Positions 45,653 to 53,887 of a stretch of 64,000 nt of DNA are shown piece by piece. The notes under the pieces were generated by a model. It searched no databases. It was not told the DNA's origin and worked only from the letters and a program-made list of their open reading frames with translations. A program made the position numbers and the translations under genes. The stretch is from Calditrichota bacterium (GTDB lineage: Bacteria > Calditrichota > Calditrichia > Calditrichales > Calditrichaceae), in NCBI GenBank assembly GCA_024278755.1, contig JAJRSO010000008.1, positions 1 through 64,000 on the forward strand. Direction: 5' to 3'. How positions within the stretch are numbered: position 1 is the first letter of the stretch; each line of letters opens with the position of its first letter.

Positions 45653-46543
45653 CTATTTATGCAATCCTTTCAGCGCACTGATTTCCCAAGGTTTAATGAT
45701 TTTCCCTTTTTGGTCTAACTCCGGTTTAATCCGCATAAAAGCCAGACCAATATATTTTTTTGAAAGCGGTTGTTTTTGCCGCACCCATTGATCATACGGC
45801 GTATCGAACGTGGTCATTTTGCTGTTGGATGATTCGCGGATAATTTTTTGCCCGTTTTTTTCCACCACCATCAGCATATGCGCCGAGAAAATATTGGTCT
45901 TGTTAGCAAACAGCAGCGCCAAAATATCGCCCGCCTTAATTCGTTCCTTCACTTTATACAATGCTTCTAACGGCACATAATTCAACGTAATCGTTCGGTC
46001 CGGCAGGACGTCGCGCATGTCGGTCATGCCCTTCCCTTTAAAAAAAGTCCGGTGCGAAATAGTGCGCGTAACCTGTTTTGTGTACGCGCCGCCTACCGTT
46101 GCCGAGACATCCTGCAATAACCAGCTGTTCTGCGGCAGCCAGTCAGCCATCGTGTAATGGTTGCGTGTTTTCATTCCTATCAATCCGTCTTTATAACGAA
46201 TCTGCTGCAGGTTATCGAAAAAATGATCCCAGGAATCGGAAACGGATAAGGCCAGCACATGTTCGCAAAAGGCCATACAATTGGTCTCTTCGAAATTAAC
46301 CAGCGGCCAGGCTTCCAGTAGCGCATACGGGCCGTCGCCGGTGCAGGTTAAATTATAGGGCGTCCCAAGAAAATAATCCGACAGCAGATTTATCTTTTCG
46401 CTAATGGACAGATTCTGCGCCGCCGTTTGTTGAATTACCTGATCAATTTCGGCATTGGTCATCTGGTAGAATTTTTTTCCCGGTAAATCGGCAGCCGCCG
46501 AAAAGGAAAGAGTAAAAATAAAAATGAATAGATAATGCCTCAT
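45653..46543 (-). CDS. DUF1460 family protein (amidase/peptidase-like, NlpC/P60-related)
   Basis: The 296-residue exported protein has signal peptide RHYLFIFIFTLSFSAAA and the DUF1460 pattern: YFLGTPYNLTC, FEETNCMAFCEHVLALS with the expected catalytic Cys, and YKDGLIGMKTRNHYTMADW with the His. A later HMLMVVEKNG segment is also typical. Members are thought to cleave peptidoglycan peptides or related bonds. Nothing is directly coupled to it. Together with PbpC and NamZ it is the third wall-related gene in the window. Confidence 0.85.
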   Translation of the reverse strand: MRHYLFIFIFTLSFSAAADLPGKKFYQMTNAEIDQVIQQTAAQNLSISEKINLLSDYFLGTPYNLTCTGDGPYALLEAWPLVNFEETNCMAFCEHVLALSVSDSWDHFFDNLQQIRYKDGLIGMKTRNHYTMADWLPQNSWLLQDVSATVGGAYTKQVTRTISHRTFFKGKGMTDMRDVLPDRTITLNYVPLEALYKVKERIKAGDILALLFANKTNIFSAHMLMVVEKNGQKIIRESSNSKMTTFDTPYDQWVRQKQPLSKKYIGLAFMRIKPELDQKGKIIKPWEISALKGLHK

Positions 46544-46837
46544 AGTAAACCTTTCAAAATATGCAGTCCTTGTTTTTAGACCATACGTCTTCTTTTTTTA
46601 ATCCGAAATTATTCTTCAACTTTTATATCTCTCGGCGGCGCTCCGCGTATGTTTATCGGATCGGCATCGTCCGCCCAATGCTTAGAAATTGAAACGCAAT
46701 TAGGTTCGCTTTAACTTTTGATGCCAACTAAAATGCACAGTCGGAACATTTGAAGGATTTATTACCCTCCTTCCCCCGGTCCCCTGTCATTGCGAGCGGA
46801 GCGAAACCATCTCCGGCTAAAAACAGCGGGGATTAGG
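46544..46837. repeat. Intergenic region with a CATTGCGAG-type repeat fragment
   Basis: The sequence GTCATTGCGAGCGGAGCGAA at 46787-46806 is a fragment of the repeat class seen reversed inside 30068-30219 and in a variant at 60331. The rest of the gap is AT-rich and no gene was seen. Confidence 0.5.
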
Positions 46838-48604
46838 TTAAAATAATGTCTCCACCGCTTCCCGCTCTGTGATTTTGCCCACCGGGTAAACATTCATCTT
46901 TTTATCCCAGTAGGGTGAATGCCGGTAAAACCACATCAAAATAGCGCCGGGACTTTTAGCAAACGTAGAATCACTTTTAAACTTCGTTTCGAACTCCGAT
47001 TTCAGTTCCGCATCGGAGGCCAGCATCATTCGGGCGTATTCTTCCATCACATAGGATTCCACATATTCTTTTCGTTCAAAAACAGCGTTGAAAAATCCCC
47101 AGTAAACAAACGAATCCCGGGCCTGCGGTTCCAGAATATTGGCAATCACTTTAGCCGTTCGCTGATTCATATCAATTAGGGCAGAACCGGCCGGAAATGT
47201 CCGTTTTTCCGTAAGCGGTTCCAGTTTAAACGAAACCGTTTGCCGGCCTTCGTAAGGGCTTTTGGCCCAGGAAATATCCCTGAATTTATAGGAATCTACT
47301 GTAATAGTTATCGCTTTTTTAAGACGCACAAAATGAATGCCGTGCCATTTCAACCGATTAATCACCTGCCGCCATTCCACCGGAATGATATATGCCTCCG
47401 GCAAATTTACCTTAATATCCGGTTCCATTTTATTGAAAAAGGGAATACGAAAGGTCTTTGGTTTATCGGAATGAAACCGGTACCAGTCTCCGCCGCTTAC
47501 ATCACTCTTAATCTTTTCATATTCGAATCCCAAAAAATCAATCATCGTGCTGTCCGGGCTGGGTTTGTACACCACCGTTAAGGGCTTATCACGAAACGCG
47601 GCCGAGGCGGTTAAACGGTCGGCGTCCGCAATTGTTTGCTTTAATACTTTGTATTCTGTATTTAAAATTTCAAGCGTATGTTTTAAAATTTCATACGTCC
47701 CGGTTACCCGCGTTTTATAGTCCTTAAACATATGGGTTTCGATGAGCAGGCCGGGCCGGTTTTGAATGGCTGTGTAGCCGTCGGAAAGACGCGGAGGCGT
47801 GGCCCAGGTGGCCATTCCGCTTTGCGGATCATGCGCTGTTCGAAAAGAGACATATTCAATAATGGGGAAACCGCTTGCCTGCATTTTCTGCTGCAGCGGC
47901 GGCAGATAGTTTTGCCTTGTCCAGTCGATAATTCCGGCGTTCTGAATCCCGTGCAATTCGATTTTATAGGTCACGGCGTACTGGTAATCGGCGCCGTCCG
48001 TTACATGGCAGTCGGCAAAAAACTCCGGCAGCCATTCATTGTAAAGACGCAGCATAGCCTGCATTTCCGGAGTGTCTGCCTTTAAATAATCGCGGTTTAA
48101 ATTGAGATTCTGCGCCGTTACCCGCCAGCCCATTTCGGCGGGTCCGTTTTGATTCGCCCGGTTGTAGGGTCCAAAACGCTCATGTCCGTCCACACTGAAG
48201 ATGGGATTAAATAAAATAGTTACATGATCCAGCAAATGGGGATATTTATTATGAATGACTAAATCGCGAATCAGCATCAATCCGGCGTCTTTCCCGTCGA
48301 TTTCACCGGAGTGAATTCCAGCCTGAATATAAAAAACAGCCTGATCCGTTTCACGCACCGCGGCGGCGGTAAACAGTCCGTTTTTATTTACGACCAGCAG
48401 AGGTAATTTACGTCCCTGCGGACTAACGCCAAACGTCTGATATTCCACATACGGCGACGCTTCGGCCAGTTTCTTGCAATAGCGGATCGTTTCTTCGTAG
48501 CGGGGTGTCTCCTTAAAATCGGATTTTTCATAAAAAGTCTGCCAGTCGTCTGCAAAGGCAAAAGAGACAGAAAAGAGCAGTAAAAATATAATCCATTGTT
48601 TCAT
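46838..48604 (-). CDS. M14 family zinc carboxypeptidase
   Basis: The 588-residue exported protein has a signal peptide (MKQWIIFLLLFSVSFAFA) and the zinc motif AGIHSGEIDGKDAG (HxxE, about residues 97-100), with the third ligand probably the His of DCHVTDG near residue 200. The substrate-binding region NRDYLKADTPE is present, and the C-terminal 200 residues are a beta extension seen in related bacterial enzymes. It probably trims C-terminal residues of extracytoplasmic peptides. It begins 12 bases after the polytopic membrane gene of the FtsX/LolD operon and may be part of that transcript. Confidence 0.9.
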   Translation of the reverse strand: MKQWIIFLLLFSVSFAFADDWQTFYEKSDFKETPRYEETIRYCKKLAEASPYVEYQTFGVSPQGRKLPLLVVNKNGLFTAAAVRETDQAVFYIQAGIHSGEIDGKDAGLMLIRDLVIHNKYPHLLDHVTILFNPIFSVDGHERFGPYNRANQNGPAEMGWRVTAQNLNLNRDYLKADTPEMQAMLRLYNEWLPEFFADCHVTDGADYQYAVTYKIELHGIQNAGIIDWTRQNYLPPLQQKMQASGFPIIEYVSFRTAHDPQSGMATWATPPRLSDGYTAIQNRPGLLIETHMFKDYKTRVTGTYEILKHTLEILNTEYKVLKQTIADADRLTASAAFRDKPLTVVYKPSPDSTMIDFLGFEYEKIKSDVSGGDWYRFHSDKPKTFRIPFFNKMEPDIKVNLPEAYIIPVEWRQVINRLKWHGIHFVRLKKAITITVDSYKFRDISWAKSPYEGRQTVSFKLEPLTEKRTFPAGSALIDMNQRTAKVIANILEPQARDSFVYWGFFNAVFERKEYVESYVMEEYARMMLASDAELKSEFETKFKSDSTFAKSPGAILMWFYRHSPYWDKKMNVYPVGKITEREAVETLF

Positions 48605-48616
48605 TCTTCGATCCTC

Positions 48617-49597
48617 TTAAATAATCCAGCGCAACCAATATAAGCTTAAAATTAAAAGATGCCCAATTAAGCCCCCGGCCGCCATCCATTTTAATTTTCG
48701 TTGCAGATTCAGCCGACCATCGGCCAGTTTATTCTTAACAAATTGCAAAAGAAGAAGCATAAGCAAACTGATTAAATAGACCGCCAACGTGCCGAAAATG
48801 AGATAGCCGGCAAAATAGTACTCGCTCCAGAATATATCAAACAAACAATTGTGCGCCGGCATTCCGTAAATATATTTTACAAAATGATATTGTAGGGCAA
48901 CTACATCGGCAAATACAAAAAGCGGACTTAATACAAGCAATATAAAAAACCGGTACCCTTTAAGCTTTTCTATTAAAAGCAAAATTAAAGCGCCCAATCC
49001 ATAAAAGACAAACAGAGCCGTTTTTACATATTCCGAAAAGGCCTGGATGGAACTAGCGCCGACAGAATTGAGACTAAAATTAACGCTGCAACAGGCGGCG
49101 ATAATATCTGGCTTAATACCTGCAAAATAGGAAACCGTTACATACACATCCAACATAAAAATCAAAACCGCAACAAAAAGAAGATAGTATTTTTGCGGCG
49201 TCAGGGGAAAATCCGCTTCGGATTGATCCAGATAATTAATAAAAAGGAATGAAAGATAGATAAAAACAGCCGCTATTTTTATATACAACGACAGATCGCC
49301 GTAACCATTTACGTTTAACGTTCCGGCGGCACACATGGCGCCTTTGATTACTCCGGGCAGATGCACATTTATAAGCTGTAAAAAGAACAGCAACAGAATA
49401 ATCTGGAAGAAAAAAGCGTACTGAAGCAGCGCCGAGATAAGATAATTTTTTTTTTCCAACTGCAGCTGTTTTTCCGAAGAAGAAGAAAAATCCCAGCCAA
49501 ACAAAATTTTAATCCCGGCCGGAAGCGCCCAAAGAAATAAAAATCCGCAGGCAAAATAAATAACAAAAAGGCTGATAATCCACAAATCAGCAAACAT
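48617..49597 (-). CDS. Polytopic membrane protein of unknown function
   Basis: The 326-residue protein has about eight membrane helices and no family that I recognise. Potential functional residues in or near loops are MCAAGTLN, IAACCSVNFS and PAHNCLFDIFW, which together supply five Cys and a His outside the membrane core. This pattern may indicate metal or thiol chemistry. It overlaps the ATPase gene by 11 bases and is followed after 12 bases by the M14 peptidase. Its position in an FtsX/LolD-type operon suggests that it is a third membrane component of that system. Confidence 0.65.
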   Translation of the reverse strand: MFADLWIISLFVIYFACGFLFLWALPAGIKILFGWDFSSSSEKQLQLEKKNYLISALLQYAFFFQIILLLFFLQLINVHLPGVIKGAMCAAGTLNVNGYGDLSLYIKIAAVFIYLSFLFINYLDQSEADFPLTPQKYYLLFVAVLIFMLDVYVTVSYFAGIKPDIIAACCSVNFSLNSVGASSIQAFSEYVKTALFVFYGLGALILLLIEKLKGYRFFILLVLSPLFVFADVVALQYHFVKYIYGMPAHNCLFDIFWSEYYFAGYLIFGTLAVYLISLLMLLLLQFVKNKLADGRLNLQRKLKWMAAGGLIGHLLILSLYWLRWII

Positions 49598-50282
49598 GGT
49601 CGGGCTCCAGCCGTCCGTCTTTTATACAAAACACCGTGTCGATCAGCGGATGTCCGTTTAGCGCCGGATCGTGGGTGGCAATAATAATAGTTTTCCCCCG
49701 TTTTTTTAAATCCGAAAAAACAGTAAGAATCTCTGCCGACAAGCGACTGTCGAGGTGTGCCGTCGGCTCATCGGCAATAAGGATCTCCGGCTCCTGAATC
49801 AGCGCCCGGGCGATGGCCACCCGCTGCTGTTCGCCGCCGGAGAGCATACTTGCTTTGTAAGTTAAACGATGTTCTATCTGTGCCAGTGCGCTCACCTTTT
49901 GCACTCTGGTTTGAATTTCGGATGCAGACAAAGGCAGCGGAATGAGGGGCGCCGCAATATTATCATAAACGGAGAGCTTGTTAATTAGGTTAAAATTCTG
50001 AAAAATAATGCCCATATGCCGGCGTCGGAATCCGGTAAGAAATTTCTCCTGCCAGTGAGACAGATTTTGCTGCAGACAAATGATATTGCCCGAGGTTGGT
50101 TTTGAGAGCGCGCCCAACAAGGTTAGCAGAGTGGTCTTTCCGGAACCGGAAGGGCCTCGTAACAGTACCGCTGTGTTCGGCTTAATCTCCAGTGAAATAT
50201 TATCCAAAGCCCTCGTTTCGTTGTGCCGGCCCTTATTAAATATTTTAGAAATATGTTCCGCTTTGATTATGAATTCAGACAT
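49587..50282 (-). CDS. ABC transporter ATP-binding protein, LolD/MacB type
   Basis: The 231-residue ATPase has Walker A LLRGPSGSGKTTLL, signature MLSGGEQQRVAIARAL, Walker B ILIADEPTAHLD and H-loop IIIATHD. This is the MacB/LolD/FtsE type, which uses ATP to drive mechanical change in an FtsX-like permease rather than simple transport. It lies 31 bases after the FtsX-like gene and overlaps the polytopic membrane gene. Confidence 0.92.
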   Translation of the reverse strand: MSEFIIKAEHISKIFNKGRHNETRALDNISLEIKPNTAVLLRGPSGSGKTTLLTLLGALSKPTSGNIICLQQNLSHWQEKFLTGFRRRHMGIIFQNFNLINKLSVYDNIAAPLIPLPLSASEIQTRVQKVSALAQIEHRLTYKASMLSGGEQQRVAIARALIQEPEILIADEPTAHLDSRLSAEILTVFSDLKKRGKTIIIATHDPALNGHPLIDTVFCIKDGRLEPDHVC

Positions 50283-50313
50283 TTTTTCCTATTCATTTTA
50301 ACGAACTCTGCCG

Positions 50314-51462
50314 CTAATTATTTTGCATCGCTTCCGCCGGATCGGTCACGGCGCCACGCCAGGCCGGAATAACCGCCGCTGTTAGATAGGGAACCGTTGA
50401 AATAATAAAAACGATTAAAACCGCCGTACCGGAAAACGATGGCACTAAATGATAGCTGGGATATAAACCGGACCAGCCGATAAACAATGGTTTTAAAAAG
50501 GCCGCGTCAAAATAAAAGATATGAATAAACCCCGTAAGCAAACCCAACAGAGTTGCCGTAACCGAAAGGCTGAATGCTTCCCAAAACCTGAGCCATAAAA
50601 TATCTTCCACCTGCCAGCCAACGCCTTTTAAAATCCCCAGTTCCCGTTGTTCATCGGCGCTTATTCCGGACGCTCGTTCCCATGCTAAAATTAAAAATGC
50701 CAATAAGGGAATCAGGGCGCCAAATAAAAACAGGCCGCCTTTCCAGCTAAACAGATAATCATACGTACGCTGTAGCTGATCCCGTGTAGAAACCCGCAGA
50801 CCGGGAATCATGCGGCTGATTTTAGCCGCGATATTGGCGCTTTCGGAATTATTGGTAATCCGCACGGCAAGATCCATAGCCCGATTTTCCGGAATCCCCA
50901 GAATTTGGCGGGCCGCTCGCGGATGCAGAACAATCAGATCGCGTGTTAAAATATCGGTTTCGGAATGAAAAAACGCCTTAAGGGTAAAACCGTACATTTC
51001 CGAATTGGAATCCAGTAATAAAAAACGTTCGCCGGGTTTAATTGCATGTGTTTCTATGTATCCGCTGCCACAGATAGCTTCCGTTTCTTTTAAAGACTGA
51101 TTTAAAAGACGTGGAAGCCGCTTATTTAATGCGGTAATCGTAAAAATCGCATTGGAAGGCGCATCGTAATACGAGCCCCAAATACGCGGATAAACCGCCT
51201 GAACCCCGCGTATTTTTTTCAGACTATCTGAGATGCTTAAAGGAATCGGTTCAATTCGTCCACCGGATATTTTTTGAACCCACACTTCGGGCGCGTCCCG
51301 CAACATTGTTTTGGATTCCTGCAACAGGGACTTGGTTAAAAAAACAATGGAGGAAAAAAAAGCGGCGGCCAACATATAAATCAGCAGTAAAGCCATATTT
51401 TTCTTCCAGCGGCGCAGAAGAGTTTGCAGGGCATATTCTATTAAATTTAGCTGGCGTCTCAT
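50314..51462 (-). CDS. FtsX/MacB-type ABC permease
   Basis: The 382-residue protein has an N-terminal helix (NMALLLIYMLAAAFFSSIVF), an extracytoplasmic domain of about 210 residues, and three C-terminal helices: LFLFGALIPLLAFLILAW, LSVTATLLGLLTGFIHIFYF and AVLIVFIISTVPYLTAAVIP. The last is followed by AWRGAVTDPAEAM, a typical FtsX/MacB ending. Its ATG overlaps the TGA of the small upstream gene. The substrate is unknown; this class often moves lipoproteins, peptides or acts mechanically on the envelope. Confidence 0.88.
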   Translation of the reverse strand: MRRQLNLIEYALQTLLRRWKKNMALLLIYMLAAAFFSSIVFLTKSLLQESKTMLRDAPEVWVQKISGGRIEPIPLSISDSLKKIRGVQAVYPRIWGSYYDAPSNAIFTITALNKRLPRLLNQSLKETEAICGSGYIETHAIKPGERFLLLDSNSEMYGFTLKAFFHSETDILTRDLIVLHPRAARQILGIPENRAMDLAVRITNNSESANIAAKISRMIPGLRVSTRDQLQRTYDYLFSWKGGLFLFGALIPLLAFLILAWERASGISADEQRELGILKGVGWQVEDILWLRFWEAFSLSVTATLLGLLTGFIHIFYFDAAFLKPLFIGWSGLYPSYHLVPSFSGTAVLIVFIISTVPYLTAAVIPAWRGAVTDPAEAMQNN

Positions 51463-51764
51463 TTTTCACTCTCTTCGTTTAGCGGCCTTAAAGCAGAGGC
51501 CGGGATTTGCAGGAAGGTTGAAGAGGGAAAGCGGTCCAGCCCGCCGGGGAAATCCTGAAACGGAGTTAAAATATCGGGTTGCGACAATCGACGGGTATGC
51601 CGGGCTTCCGTGGTCAGACAGAGATCGGTCAGCAGCAAATCATGCGCTAATTGTGCGCGGTTTGCCTGATTTGTATCATCCGTCAATAGAACCAGACGGC
51701 TAAACAGCAAAACCAGTATAAGTAAAAAACTAAAAAACAGGATGCTTTTTTTCCGTTTGAACAT
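51459..51764 (-). CDS. Small membrane-anchored protein, first gene of the FtsX/LolD operon
   Basis: The 101-residue protein has one N-terminal helix (SILFFSFLLILVLLFSRLVLL) and a short extracytoplasmic part with LTDLCLTTEARHTRRLSQPD and LTPFQDFPGGLDRFPSSTF. The Cys, His, Arg and Pro-rich motif looks conserved, though I cannot name a family. The coding sequence ends in TGA overlapping the permease ATG. It is probably a dedicated partner of the transporter, as a substrate or an accessory subunit. Its small size makes a wrong call possible, but the ATGA coupling supports it. Confidence 0.65.
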   Translation of the reverse strand: MFKRKKSILFFSFLLILVLLFSRLVLLTDDTNQANRAQLAHDLLLTDLCLTTEARHTRRLSQPDILTPFQDFPGGLDRFPSSTFLQIPASALRPLNEESEK

Positions 51765-51919
51765 AAAATTACCGTTTTTAAATTTCTCTTGAATTTCAAG
51801 AAAAATCAGCGGATTTCAAAAAATATTTATTCTTTGTCAGAAATAACCTCGGGTATTGCAATCAGCTAAAAATATAGTAATTTGTTTGTCCCGACGAAAC
51901 TAAACCTAATGGAGGCTAT

Positions 51920-53689
51920 ATGATGAAAACGCTACAATATTTTTTGCAGGTTATCCTGTTTTCCGTTTTTCTGCTTAGTGGAATTAGCAAGGCAGATATC
52001 TTTATTACAGAAATTGCCGATCCGGATAATGACGCCGGCGCCCGTTTTGTTGAATTGTACAACAACGGGAGTTCCGCCGTGGATTTGAGTACCGGATGGG
52101 CTTTACAGAGATGGACTAATGCAAATACAGACCCGCAGGCTCCTGTTTCTTTAACCGGCACTATTGAAGCCGGAGGATTCTATCTTGTTTCTCCCAACGG
52201 AACTCAATTTGCCACTGTTTACGGTTTTAGCGCGGATCAGGATATCGGAACTGGCGGCCCGGCCGATAGCAACGGTGATGATAACATTGCCCTTTTAGAC
52301 GCTTCGGGCGCAATTGTTGACCTGTTTGGCGTTCCCGGCGAAGACGGAAGCGGAACCGACCATGAGTTTGAGGACGGACGCGCAGAGCGAAAAGAAACGG
52401 TAACCACAGGTGCAAATCCCTGGGTGGCAAGTGAATGGAATATCGACAACGATTCCGGTGGCGGCGACGGTCCGCAGAATGCTCCGGGAGATTTTGATCC
52501 GGGCGCCTGGATTGGCGCTCCCGTTTCGACAACCACCGTTTCCTTTGCCTCATCCGGCGCTTCTGTTGCCGAAGATAGCGGCACATACGATCTGATCGTT
52601 TCCATCACCAATCCCGACGGCAGCAACGCCACCAGCGCCGATGTGGCGCTTATTAGCGGCGACGCCGCCGATATCAATAATTACACCACCCAAACCGTTA
52701 CCTTCCCGGCCGGAAGCTCGGCAGATCAAACCGTGGTTATTACGATTACGGATGATTCCGAGGTTGAAGGCGATGAAGTGCTGACCTTTGAACTTCAGAA
52801 TGTTTCCGGTGGGAACAGCGCTGCCGCCGCATCTCCTTCACAGTTTAATTTAACCATCGAAGATAATGACACGGCTCCGACGCCTGATATTGTAATCAAC
52901 GAAATTATGCAAAACCCCAGCGCTGTTGGAGATTCGGACGGAGAATGGTTTGAACTGTTTAACCCGACCGGTTCCGCTGTAGATATTAACGGATGGACCA
53001 TTAAAGACGACGGCAGTGACAGCCATACCATTGATAACGGTGGGGCTTTGACTATTGCCGCAGGCGGTTATCTCGTTTTAGGAATTAACGGTGATTCCGG
53101 CACCAATGGCGGCGTAACGGTAGATTATGTGTATAGCGGATTAACGTTGGGCAACAGCGATGACGAAGTTGTTTTAGTGTACAGCGACGGGGTTTCGGAA
53201 GTGGATCGCGTTAATTATGATGGCGGAACGAATTTCCCCGACCCGACCGGGGCATCGATGGAACTCAACAATCCGTCCAATGACAATACCGTTGGTTCAA
53301 ACTGGAATGAAGCAACCGCCACATTTGGCGCTGGCGATTTGGGTACCCCGGGTGCGCAAAACAGTACCTTTGTGAATTCCATTGAACGGGGAAATCCGGC
53401 AGCCGCGGCTTCTTTTAAATTGTATGTAAATTTCCCTAATCCCTTTAATCCGTCCACCACGCTCCGTTTTGACGTTCCGCAGCACGCCGAGAATATTGAG
53501 CTTGCCGTTTATGACGTGATTGGACAAAAAGTAGTAACGCTTTATCAGGGATCGGCAACGCGGGGACAGTATACAACTCGGTGGAACGGTACAAACCAGA
53601 ACGGCCAGAATGTTCCTTCCGGTGTATATTTTGGTGTATTAAAATCCGCTTCTTTCAACCAAACAATAAAAATGATGCTCTTAAAATAA
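51920..53689 (+). CDS. T9SS-exported lamin-tail/Calx-beta protein
   Basis: GGAGG at 51911-51915 precedes two adjacent ATG codons (51920 and 51923). The 589-residue product has a signal peptide, lamin-tail domain 1 (about 27-200, starting FITEIADPDNDAGARFVELY), a Calx-beta domain (about 205-315, ending FNLTIEDND), lamin-tail domain 2 (about 325-495) and a type A T9SS tail (NFPNPFNPSTTLRFDVP). These are adhesive or calcium-binding modules. The first 200 residues are nearly the same as those of the next gene, a tandem duplication. No enzyme site was seen. Confidence 0.87.
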   Translation: MMKTLQYFLQVILFSVFLLSGISKADIFITEIADPDNDAGARFVELYNNGSSAVDLSTGWALQRWTNANTDPQAPVSLTGTIEAGGFYLVSPNGTQFATVYGFSADQDIGTGGPADSNGDDNIALLDASGAIVDLFGVPGEDGSGTDHEFEDGRAERKETVTTGANPWVASEWNIDNDSGGGDGPQNAPGDFDPGAWIGAPVSTTTVSFASSGASVAEDSGTYDLIVSITNPDGSNATSADVALISGDAADINNYTTQTVTFPAGSSADQTVVITITDDSEVEGDEVLTFELQNVSGGNSAAAASPSQFNLTIEDNDTAPTPDIVINEIMQNPSAVGDSDGEWFELFNPTGSAVDINGWTIKDDGSDSHTIDNGGALTIAAGGYLVLGINGDSGTNGGVTVDYVYSGLTLGNSDDEVVLVYSDGVSEVDRVNYDGGTNFPDPTGASMELNNPSNDNTVGSNWNEATATFGAGDLGTPGAQNSTFVNSIERGNPAAAASFKLYVNFPNPFNPSTTLRFDVPQHAENIELAVYDVIGQKVVTLYQGSATRGQYTTRWNGTNQNGQNVPSGVYFGVLKSASFNQTIKMMLLK

Positions 53690-53711
53690 TTCAATTAATT
53701 GGAATAATAGA

Positions 53712-53744
53712 AACCCCGTACAGTAAACTGTTGCGGGGTTTTTT
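53712..53744 (+). terminator. Intrinsic terminator
   Basis: AACCCCG and CGGGGTT form the outer stem, with ACAGT and ACTGT as an inner stem, and the structure is followed by TTTTTT. It lies 23 bases after the stop of the lamin-tail gene. Confidence 0.85.
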
Positions 53745-53823
53745 ATTCATTTTTCCTATTTTTTCAATATCAAAAAAAGTTTAAAAAAAAGAACTGTCAT
53801 TTACTAAAATTACATTTCATTTG

Positions 53824-53853
53824 TTGCAATTTAATTGGATTGTGTTAATTTTG
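53824..53853 (+). promoter_or_regulatory. Candidate Bacteroidota-type promoter
   Basis: TTG at 53824-53826, 19 bases, then TAATTTTG at 53846-53853. This fits the TTG-N19-TAnnTTTG pattern of the primary sigma factor in Bacteroidota. The GGAGG site is at 53878 and the gene starts at 53888, so the leader would be short. Confidence 0.4.
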
Positions 53854-53887
53854 TCTCCCTTGCAAAATAAACCAAACGGAGGTAGCT

